A DNA stretch of 45,484 nt from Desulfuromonadales bacterium. GTDB lineage: Bacteria; Desulfobacterota; Desulfuromonadia; Desulfuromonadales; JAHYIW01. Shown here piece by piece: positions 39,238-45,484 of the stretch. The notes below the pieces were generated by a model. That model did not search any database and was not told where the DNA came from. It worked only from the letters and a program-made list of their open reading frames with translations. Location: positions 1-45,484 of the forward strand of contig JARGFI010000021.1 of NCBI GenBank assembly GCA_029210745.1, given 5' to 3'. The position numbers were made by a program, and so were the translations under genes. Each line of letters opens with the position of its first letter. The first letter of the stretch is position 1.

Positions 39238-40126
39238 AGGCGAAACAGGAATAACAGCGGTGATGACCGAGCATGACCCGCCTGTCCATCGCGACCTTCA
39301 GCGTTGGTCCCAGATCATAGCCCAGGACATCATCCACCAAGGTACAGGCATATACGCCACACTGCCCGTTTTTACGCACAACCATCTTGCTGAAATGACA
39401 CATGAAGGCGGCACGCTGCTCGGCGCTTAAATAATGGGTCATGCAGGTTTCGGTAATCTCCGGGACCTGATGGAAAGAGCCGGACAAATGAAATTCCGGA
39501 AACTTGATGATGGTAATATCGTCGGGAACACCGACACTGCGGAAAAAGGGAACATAGCTGCGATCCACGGCGGCGCTGTCCTCGTCCGGAAGCATCAGAC
39601 GGGCGATGGAGACACCAAAACCGGCCCGATGGAGCCGTCCCAGGGTGTCGAGCGCTTTGTTGAAGTTCCCCGTGCCGCGTGCCGCGTCGTGTCTGGCCGG
39701 GTCGGGATAATCCAGACTGACCCGGAACTTGAGCGGATTCGGCTTATTGGCCAGCCCAAGCACCTTGGCCATGCGGTTCATCAGCGGCTCGGTGGCGTTG
39801 GTCAACACCAGGCAGGGACGATGCTCCAAAGCGGTCTCTAAAATGGCAACAAACTGCGGGTTGACAAACGGCTCACCGCCGGTGAAGGAAAACTTTTTGA
39901 CCCCGAGTTCCAGCGCTTCGTCGATAAAGCGTCGGACATCGTCCAGGGTCAGATACTCGATGCGGTTATCTCCAGGCTTTGCGCCTTCGAAACAAAAAGG
40001 GCAGCGCAGATTGCAGTTGGTTCCGGTGTGAAACCAAAGCTCTTCAAGCAGCCGGGGCTGAATATAACCACGTGGCTCATTTTGGCTGGTGGTGAACCAA
40101 GTGTCGTCAGTGCTGTTCATCTTCAT
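39209..40126 (-). CDS. Radical SAM protein with SPASM-like cysteine-rich C-terminus
   Basis: A 305-residue radical SAM enzyme. The SAM-cluster cysteines are C38, C42 and C45 (CNLRCPFC), and the SAM-binding TGGEPF lies at 82-87. The C-terminal third holds eight cysteines in the segments TETCMTHY, FMCHF, GQCGVYAC and HRCYSCFACGASC, enough for two auxiliary iron-sulfur clusters, as in SPASM proteins. GGAG precedes the ATG. The gene looks intact, although its downstream partner is broken. No precursor peptide gene is visible nearby, so its substrate is unknown. It is transcribed with the TetR gene upstream, with a 42-base gap. Confidence 0.85.
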   Translation of the reverse strand: MKMNSTDDTWFTTSQNEPRGYIQPRLLEELWFHTGTNCNLRCPFCFEGAKPGDNRIEYLTLDDVRRFIDEALELGVKKFSFTGGEPFVNPQFVAILETALEHRPCLVLTNATEPLMNRMAKVLGLANKPNPLKFRVSLDYPDPARHDAARGTGNFNKALDTLGRLHRAGFGVSIARLMLPDEDSAAVDRSYVPFFRSVGVPDDITIIKFPEFHLSGSFHQVPEITETCMTHYLSAEQRAAFMCHFSKMVVRKNGQCGVYACTLVDDVLGYDLGPTLKVAMDRRVMLGHHRCYSCFACGASCSENE

Positions 40127-40168
40127 AAAAAGCTCTCCGGTAGTTTCCTGATCTTCTTTCCGTGCGTG

Positions 40169-40756
40169 TCAAGGTTTGAGTTCGAGCAGAACCCGCAACG
40201 CGTCAAGTGCCCGTTTAAGCGGGCCTCCCTCTTTCTTCAGCCGGGATTGCATGATCCCGCCTTCAATCGTTCCTACCACCAGTTCGGCCAGCTGGTCGGC
40301 GGGCAGATCCTGACGGAGCTGGCCGTTCGCCTGGGCGGCTCGAATCGTTTCTTCCAGTTTGTCGATCCACTCGACAAAAACCTCACTGACCAGTTCCGCA
40401 AAAGACGGTGCGTTGTCGCAAGTTTCAAGCGCCGTGTTGCCAAACAGGCAACCACCGACAAACCCTTTGCTGCAATTACGCTCCATAACATGACAGAAAA
40501 AACTGTCCAGCCTGGCTCCGGGGGTGTCCCCGTGCAGGGTGTCGTCCAGAAATTGCCCGAAAGCATCCCTCTCCCGCCGCAAAACCGCCAGGCCGACCTC
40601 TTCCTTGCTGGCAAAGTGAAAATAGAGGTTCCCTTTGGTCATGCCGGTCGCGTCCAGCAGATCATTGATAGTTGTGGTCAAAAATCCCTTGCGCTGAAAA
40701 ACTTGCGCGGCTTCATCAAGAATTTTTGTCCGCGTGATTTCACCCTTGGTTGCCAT
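40169..40756 (-). CDS. TetR/AcrR-family regulator
   Basis: A 195-residue repressor from the ATG at 40756, supported by GGAGG seven bases upstream. The open frame beyond it covers the promoter and is not coding. The helix-turn-helix reads TRTKILDEAAQVFQRKGFLTT and LDATGMTKGNLYFHFASKEEVG. The ligand domain carries cysteines (RNCSKGFVGGCLFGNTALETC), reminiscent of electrophile-sensing members of this family such as NemR/YcdC-like proteins. It is the first gene of the radical SAM/oxidoreductase operon and probably represses it. Confidence 0.92.
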   Translation of the reverse strand: MATKGEITRTKILDEAAQVFQRKGFLTTTINDLLDATGMTKGNLYFHFASKEEVGLAVLRRERDAFGQFLDDTLHGDTPGARLDSFFCHVMERNCSKGFVGGCLFGNTALETCDNAPSFAELVSEVFVEWIDKLEETIRAAQANGQLRQDLPADQLAELVVGTIEGGIMQSRLKKEGGPLKRALDALRVLLELKP

Positions 40757-40774
40757 AATCTGACCTCCGAAAAA

Positions 40775-40790
40775 CAGACCATCCGGTTTT
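40775..40790. promoter_or_regulatory. Candidate TetR operator
   Basis: CAGACC-ATCC-GGTTTT lies between the -10 box and the Shine-Dalgarno sequence of the TetR gene. It resembles the AGACC-N4-GGTCT pattern known for NemR, with one arm imperfect. Its position predicts autorepression. Confidence 0.45.
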
Positions 40791-40792
40791 TT

Positions 40793-40822
40793 TATAAATA
40801 CCAGCTGACGCCAGGATGTCAA
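40793..40822 (-). promoter_or_regulatory. Sigma-70 promoter of the TetR/radical SAM operon
   Basis: On the minus strand a consensus TTGACA is followed 18 bases later by TTTATA. Transcription would start just before the candidate TetR operator. Confidence 0.6.
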
Positions 40823-40935
40823 GAAACTTTACGCAGCACCTCACCGCAGCGCCATGCCGGAACGTCGCTGACGACGATGAGACAACACAACGAACAAAGC
40901 TCGCGCAGGCAAGTTTAAAGCACATAAAAAAGTGG

Positions 40936-40958
40936 ATATTGTATACTGTATACAATAT
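40936..40958. promoter_or_regulatory. Perfect 23-base palindrome upstream of pyc, candidate operator
   Basis: The arm ATATTGTATAC is followed by a single T and then by its exact reverse complement. It contains two GTATAC cores and lies 355 bases upstream of the pyruvate carboxylase start, in a 490-base gap without a supported gene. A TTGTAT inside it with TTATCT 17 bases on could be an overlapping promoter. The form fits operators of FadR-type GntR regulators. It has a partial copy at 14827-14845. Confidence 0.6.
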
Positions 40959-41141
40959 AAATTATCTGCCATCATGTCTGTCAATAATGTGAAGAAATCA
41001 CCACAACATACTGGATTTAAATCGTTTTTAATCATTTCACAACTGCGTCGACCTGATCGTAACAGCACTAATAAAGCATTAAATGAGTTAAAATATGGCA
41101 CTATTTGTCGATTGTTCGTATATTTCAAGATCGATTGTCCC

Positions 41142-41171
41142 TTGACAGTCCAGTTGTTCAGATATTATAGT
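41142..41171 (+). promoter_or_regulatory. Sigma-70 promoter for pyruvate carboxylase with operator half-site
   Basis: TTGACA is followed by TTATAG after 17 bases (or TATAGT after 18). The half-site GTATACAA at 41179-41186 falls at the expected transcription start, where a bound repressor would block initiation. The leader to the pyc ATG would be about 135 bases and is AT-rich. Confidence 0.6.
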
Positions 41172-41312
41172 CCACCGCGTATACAACTTTCATAAACCAC
41201 TACAATTAAAAGATTTTTTAGCGTTAGTAAAAATTTTAACCGTGCTGATTTTGTTTAAAATTTTGATAAAATTAAAGATCTGTTTCAGCAACCACTTTTG
41301 GAGAAACATTCA

Positions 41313-44300
41313 ATGACAGTAAAGAAATTCAAGAAAGTCATGGCAGCCAACCGCGGCGAAATTGCGATCCGGATTTTTCGCGCCTGCACCGAACTGGGAA
41401 TTAACACGGTAGCGATTTATTCGGAAGAAGACAAGCTGTCACTGCATCGTTACAAAGCTGACGAAGCCTACCAGATCGGCAAAGGCAAGGGACCGATCGA
41501 CGCCTACCTGAGTATCGACGAAATCATCGACCTGGCACGCCGCAAAGATGTCGACGCGATTCACCCCGGCTACGGTTTTTTATCGGAAAATGCCGATTTC
41601 GCCGAAGCATGTGAGCGCGCGGGGATTGCGTTCATTGGCCCCACCCCTGAGATTCAGCGTCTTCTTGGCGACAAGGTTTCCGGGCGCAAGGTTGCAACCG
41701 AGGCCGGAGTCCCGGTGGTACCGGGCACGGAAGATCCGGTCAGCAGCGAAGAGGAGGCTCTGATCTTCGCCAAATCGTGTGGCTATCCGATCATTGTCAA
41801 GGCTTCGGCCGGAGGGGGTGGCCGTGGCATGCGGGTGGCCCAGAATCAGAAGGAACTGCTCGAAGGACTTAAATCAGCCGCCTCGGAAGCCCAGGCGGCG
41901 TTTGGCAATGCCACCATTTTTCTCGAAAAATATATCGAAAAGCCGAAACATGTCGAGGTTCAGGTCCTCGGCGACAAGCACGGCAACCTGGTCCATTTTT
42001 ATGAGCGCGACTGTTCTATCCAGCGCCGCCATCAAAAAGTCATTGAAATCGCTCCGTCACTCTACCTGACGAAAAAGAAACGTGAGCAGCTGTGTGACTA
42101 CGCGCTGAAAATTGCCGGCGCGGTCAACTATGTCAATGCCGGCACCATTGAATTTCTGATGGACAAGAACGGCGATTTTTACTTTATTGAAGTCAATCCC
42201 CGCATTCAGGTTGAGCATACCGTGACCGAACTGGTGACAATGCGCAACCTGGTGCAGGCACAGATTCGCATTGCCCAGGGGCACAAGCTCTCTGACCCGG
42301 AGATCGGCATCAAAAGTCAGAAGGATATTGAACTGCGGGGCTTTGCGATCCAGTCACGCATTACGACCGAAGATCCGAACAATAATTTCGCCCCGGATTT
42401 TGGAATTATCAAAGCCTATCGCACCGCCGCCGGGTTCGGGGTACGTCTTGACGCCGCCGCCGGTTACGCCGGAGCAATCATCACCCCGCACTACGACTCC
42501 TTGCTGGTCAAGATCTCAACCTGGGGATTAACTTTTCGCGATGCCTCCCGCACCATGGATCGCGCACTGCAGGAATTCCGTATTCGCGGAGTCAAGACCA
42601 ATATCGGTTTTCTGGAGCGCGTCATCACGCATCCGCTCTTTCTCGCCGGGGAATGTGACACCTCGTTCCTTGATGAACACCCGGAAGTGTTTAAATTGCC
42701 GGTCAAGCAAGATCGCGCCAACAAGCTGCTCAGTTTCATCGGCAACATTTCGGTCAACGGCTACCCCGGCATCCAGCCGGGGAAAGCACTGCGCTTTAAA
42801 GACCTGCGCGAACCGGAAGTACCGGAGATTCACTACAGCCAGCAACACCCGCGCGGCACCCGCGACATCCTGCTCGCCAAAGGTCCGCAGGGACTGGCAG
42901 AATGGGCCCTTGCCAACAAACAGCTGCTGGTTACCGACACCACCTGGCGTGATGCCCACCAGTCGCTGATGGCAACCCGCATCCGCACCTATGACCTTGA
43001 GCGGATCGCTGAAGCAACCGCCCATCTCGGTGGTGGACTGTTCTCTCTTGAAATGTGGGGGGGAGCAACCTACGACGTCTCCATGCGCTTTTTGCGCGAA
43101 GACCCCTGGGAGAGGCTGCAACGGCTGCGCAAGAAAGTACCGAACATTCTCTTTCAGATGTTGCTGCGCGGCTCCAACGCGGTAGGATACACCAATTATG
43201 CGGACAATGTGGTCCAGGAATTCGTCATCAAGGCGGCGCACAGCGGCATCGACATTTTCCGGATTTTTGATTCGCTGAACTGGGTCAAGGGGATGCAGGT
43301 GGCCATGGACGCCGTGCGTGAACAAACCAACGCCGTATGCGAAGCGTCAATCTGCTATACCGGCGACATCCTCGATCCAAAACGCGACAAATACCCCCTC
43401 TCCTACTATGTCTCGATGGCAAAAGAGCTGGAGAATATGGGCGCACATATTCTGGCGATCAAGGATATGGCCGGGTTGCTCAAACCGTTCGCCGCTGAAA
43501 AGCTGGTCAAGGCACTCAAACAGGAGATCGGGATTCCGATTCACCTCCACACCCACGACACCTCAAGCAACGGGGGTGCGATGCTGATGATGGCCGCCCA
43601 GGCGGGATGCGACATCGTCGACGCGGCCCTTTCCTCAATCTCCGGCCTGACTGCGCAACCGAATCTCAACGCGATGCTGGCAACGTTTGAAGGCACCATC
43701 TGGGATCCAAAACTCAATCAAAAAAACATGCAACTCCTCGCCAACTACTGGGAGACGGTTCGCTCCTATTACGCACCCTTCGAATCCGAACTGCGCAGCG
43801 GCACGGCACAGGTGTACCATCACGAGATTCCCGGTGGGCAATATTCAAACTACAAGCCGCAGGTCGAAGGGCTCGGACTCGGTCATCGCTGGGAAGAATG
43901 CAAGGAGATGTACCGTAAAGTGAACGATATGTTTGGCGATCTGGTCAAGGTAACCCCCTCTTCAAAAATCGTCGGCGATATGGCGATGTTCATGGTGCAG
44001 AACAATCTGGAGCCCAACGACGTGTTCGAGCGCGGAGCCGACCTGGCCTTTCCGCAAGGAGTCATCGATTTCTTCAAAGGGATGATTGGTCAGCCCTACG
44101 GCGGTTTCCCGCCGGAGTTGCAGAAGATTATCCTCAAAGGGGAAGAACCACTCACCTGCCGTCCCGGCGAACTGTTGGAACCGGTGGATTTTGCGGCCAA
44201 AAAACAGGAGCTGGAAGGCCGGATTGGTCACCCGGCCAACGCTGAAGATGTTCTGTCGGCAGTCCTCTATCCGGAGGTCTTTGAGGAATTTGATCGGCAT

Positions 44301-44768
44301 CGTCAGGAATTCAGCGACACATCGGTCCTCCCGACCCCCGTCTTTTTCTACGGGCTGGAACCTGGGGACGAAGTTTCCATCGACATCCAGCCAGGCAAAA
44401 CCCTGATTATCAAGCTCAACGCCATCGGACGAATTCAGGACGACGCCACGCGCAACATTTACTTTGAGCTTAACGGCGAACCACGCCAGATCGTGGTCAA
44501 GGATCTGTCTGTCGAATCAAGCGAAGCAACGCATGACAAAGCCGATGCGGGGAATGACAAGCAGATCGGCGCACCGATGCCGGGCAAAATTTTCAAGCTG
44601 CTGGTGAGTGTCGGAGAAAAGATCAAAGCGGGGGAAACCGTGCTGACGACCGAAGCAATGAAGATGGAGACCAATGTCAAAGCCAAAACTGATGGCGTCG
44701 TCGCGGAGGTCCGCTTTAAAGAAGGAGATCAGGTCGATCAGGGTGATTTACTGATTGTCCTTGAGTAA
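41313..44768 (+). CDS. pyc: Pyruvate carboxylase
   Basis: An 1151-residue single-chain enzyme making oxaloacetate from pyruvate, bicarbonate and ATP. I start at the ATG at 41313, nine bases after GGAGA; a TTG at 41298 is in frame but lies in the Shine-Dalgarno region. The biotin carboxylase domain (1-460) has AANRGEIAIRIFRA, the glycine-rich SAGGGGRGMR, EVQVLGDKHGN and EVNPRIQVEHTVTE. The carboxyltransferase domain (about 530-810) has DTTWRDAHQSLMATR, EMWGGATYDV and HLHTHDTSSNGGAM. The C-terminal biotinyl domain has biotin Lys1117 in EAMKMETN. It supplies oxaloacetate for the citrate synthase reaction and for gluconeogenesis. Confidence 0.98.
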   Translation: MTVKKFKKVMAANRGEIAIRIFRACTELGINTVAIYSEEDKLSLHRYKADEAYQIGKGKGPIDAYLSIDEIIDLARRKDVDAIHPGYGFLSENADFAEACERAGIAFIGPTPEIQRLLGDKVSGRKVATEAGVPVVPGTEDPVSSEEEALIFAKSCGYPIIVKASAGGGGRGMRVAQNQKELLEGLKSAASEAQAAFGNATIFLEKYIEKPKHVEVQVLGDKHGNLVHFYERDCSIQRRHQKVIEIAPSLYLTKKKREQLCDYALKIAGAVNYVNAGTIEFLMDKNGDFYFIEVNPRIQVEHTVTELVTMRNLVQAQIRIAQGHKLSDPEIGIKSQKDIELRGFAIQSRITTEDPNNNFAPDFGIIKAYRTAAGFGVRLDAAAGYAGAIITPHYDSLLVKISTWGLTFRDASRTMDRALQEFRIRGVKTNIGFLERVITHPLFLAGECDTSFLDEHPEVFKLPVKQDRANKLLSFIGNISVNGYPGIQPGKALRFKDLREPEVPEIHYSQQHPRGTRDILLAKGPQGLAEWALANKQLLVTDTTWRDAHQSLMATRIRTYDLERIAEATAHLGGGLFSLEMWGGATYDVSMRFLREDPWERLQRLRKKVPNILFQMLLRGSNAVGYTNYADNVVQEFVIKAAHSGIDIFRIFDSLNWVKGMQVAMDAVREQTNAVCEASICYTGDILDPKRDKYPLSYYVSMAKELENMGAHILAIKDMAGLLKPFAAEKLVKALKQEIGIPIHLHTHDTSSNGGAMLMMAAQAGCDIVDAALSSISGLTAQPNLNAMLATFEGTIWDPKLNQKNMQLLANYWETVRSYYAPFESELRSGTAQVYHHEIPGGQYSNYKPQVEGLGLGHRWEECKEMYRKVNDMFGDLVKVTPSSKIVGDMAMFMVQNNLEPNDVFERGADLAFPQGVIDFFKGMIGQPYGGFPPELQKIILKGEEPLTCRPGELLEPVDFAAKKQELEGRIGHPANAEDVLSAVLYPEVFEEFDRHRQEFSDTSVLPTPVFFYGLEPGDEVSIDIQPGKTLIIKLNAIGRIQDDATRNIYFELNGEPRQIVVKDLSVESSEATHDKADAGNDKQIGAPMPGKIFKLLVSVGEKIKAGETVLTTEAMKMETNVKAKTDGVVAEVRFKEGDQVDQGDLLIVLE

Positions 44769-44774
44769 AACACT

Positions 44775-44791
44775 ATGCACTGAAAGTGCAT
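44775..44791. repeat. Short inverted repeat after pyc
   Basis: Arms ATGCACT and AGTGCAT with a GAA loop lie just after the pyc stop, without a clear T-run. It could be a weak terminator. Confidence 0.35.
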
Positions 44792-44835
44792 CGGTTTCTT
44801 GGTGACTGAAAGTCCCCTAATTTAGTTTGGAATTC

Positions 44836-44991
44836 ATGTCGTTGAGAGTGTCAAACTTCGGCAGTCAATGGGATCAAATCTTTTCCGATGCGTTGATGAC
44901 CGTGTGCGCGATCGACCGGCTTATTCATCATGCCAGCATTATTGAAATCGAAGGAGGGAGCTATAGGAAGAAGCAACACCTGAGAAAATAA
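44836..44991 (+). pseudogene. C-terminal remnant of an IS21-family IstB helper ATPase
   Basis: A 51-residue frame reads SNFGSQWDQIFSD, AIDRLIHHASIIEIEGGSY and RKKQHLRK, then stops. These are the C-terminal features of IstB (SNLPFSEW-like, then IDRL-HH and a SYR ending). The ATPase domain and the istA transposase are absent; an in-frame stop precedes it at 44818. It is a dead fragment of an insertion sequence. Confidence 0.75.
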
Positions 44992-45051
44992 CGAAACTCA
45001 ACCGGCCATCTTAATTGTCGTCAAACCGGACAAGATAGTTGACGCGAGACA

Positions 45052-45075
45052 AAAGGAGGCAAAAACGCCTCCTTT
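45052..45075. terminator. Hairpin between the IstB and RAYT remnants
   Basis: Nine-base perfect arms AAAGGAGGC/GCCTCCTTT with a six-base loop. The minus strand continues with a short T-run; the plus strand does not. It may be a terminator or part of an element end. Confidence 0.45.
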
Positions 45076-45111
45076 AGTGGATTATTTTATCCCGCTAGCC
45101 CGGATGGATAG

Positions 45112-45484
45112 AGTGTTTGCTTTGAATGGGACGGGCTCTACATACATCTGAATCCGGTCAGGGCCACAATGGTTGCCAGGCCCGAGGAACACCCCTGGTC
45201 CAGCTATCGTTGCTACATCGGCCAAAACAGAGCGCCCGAATGGCTGAAAACGGATTTCATCCTCGGTTATTTCGGCGCGGATAACGTAAAAGCGCACAAA
45301 AGGTATCGGGAGTTTGTCGAAGACCTTCTTGTCAGGGAATACGACAATCCGCTGAAAGAGGTGGTCGCCTCGACAGTGCTGGGGAGTCCGGAATTTGTTG
45401 CTGAAGTGTCGGAGCGGAATCTCGGAGGTCACCGGGATGTGAGGAATGTTCCAGCGCTAAAGCAACTGACGCAGCGACTGTCAA
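45112..45484 (+). pseudogene. 5'-truncated REP-associated tyrosine transposase (RAYT), running off the window
   Basis: An open frame after a stop at 45109 reads LYIHLNPVRATMVARPEEHPW, SSYRCYIGQNRAPEWLKTDFI and LGYFGADNVKAHKRYREFV. These are the C-terminal signatures of Y1-type REP-associated transposases, followed by a tail with VLGSPEFVAEV and NVPALKQLTQRLS. The catalytic N-terminal half (HUH motif and most likely the tyrosine) is missing upstream, replaced by the IstB remnant. The 3' end lies outside the window. Confidence 0.82.

Noticed and set aside
40932-41195. Short frames on both strands in the pyc upstream region
   Set aside because: They run through the palindrome and the pyc promoter and have no translation signals or protein-like features.
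44795-44825. Group II intron-like phrase (CTGAAAGTCCCCTAA)
   Set aside because: Too short, with no domain V structure or reverse transcriptase nearby. An IS remnant explains the region better.

Overview
The window reads as a chromosomal segment of an acetate-oxidising deltaproteobacterium of the Desulfuromonadales type (Geobacter, Pelobacter or Desulfuromonas relatives). This is an inference from gene content. Supporting it are a citrate synthase with eukaryote-type motifs, a two-subunit sodium/acetate-type symporter, biotin-dependent pyruvate carboxylase, a phoH/HD-phosphodiesterase/ybeY/ybeX/lnt operon and alternative (carboxyspermidine-type) polyamine genes. Most of the sequence is ordinary, densely packed housekeeping DNA with many 4-base ATGA/GTGA gene overlaps. 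The accessory material lies mainly at both edges, at 30.7-30.9 kb and at 38-40.8 kb.

Layout. 0.1-2.7 kb (minus): two small exported or low-complexity ORFs and a Wzi-like capsule-assembly outer-membrane barrel. 2.8-9.0 kb (minus): phoH, a 7TM-HD phosphodiesterase, ybeY, ybeX (CorC family) and lnt. 9.2-13.2 kb (plus): eno and an RNase E/G with a long basic tail. 13.2-14.5 kb (minus): citrate synthase. 14.9-19.7 kb (plus): dusB, a PAS histidine kinase, an NtrC-like sigma-54 activator, an HD hydrolase and DedA. 19.8-24.8 kb (minus): guaA, guaB and typA. 25.0-30.7 kb (plus): an M48 lipoprotein protease, a PH-like membrane protein, miaB, a PHP phosphoesterase, an M42 peptidase and an AMMECR1 protein. 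30.7-30.9 kb: REP-like palindromes. 31.0-35.0 kb (minus): a small membrane protein, the symporter pair and an IclR regulator. 35.6-38.0 kb (plus): carboxynorspermidine dehydrogenase and decarboxylase. 38.0-40.8 kb (minus): a TetR regulator, a SPASM-type radical SAM enzyme and a clearly broken TVP38/FAD-oxidoreductase fusion gene. 41.3-44.8 kb (plus): pyruvate carboxylase. 44.8-45.5 kb: IS21 istB and REP-associated transposase (RAYT) fragments.

How the genes fit together. Acetate entry (symporter), oxaloacetate supply (pyruvate carboxylase), condensation (citrate synthase) and the enolase step describe a metabolism built on acetate and C3/C4 interconversion. The most interesting regulatory signal is a perfect 23-base GTATAC-containing palindrome upstream of pyc. 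An imperfect copy lies in the divergent gltA/dusB region, which suggests a shared, GntR-like regulator.

Other points worth a look are a perfect hairpin beside the RNase E/G ribosome-binding site, a REPIN-like element plus a RAYT remnant in one window, and the decay of the TetR/radical-SAM/oxidoreductase module. I see no CRISPR array, no tRNA or rRNA and no complete mobile element. Nothing in the window is clearly an undescribed defence or biosynthetic system.
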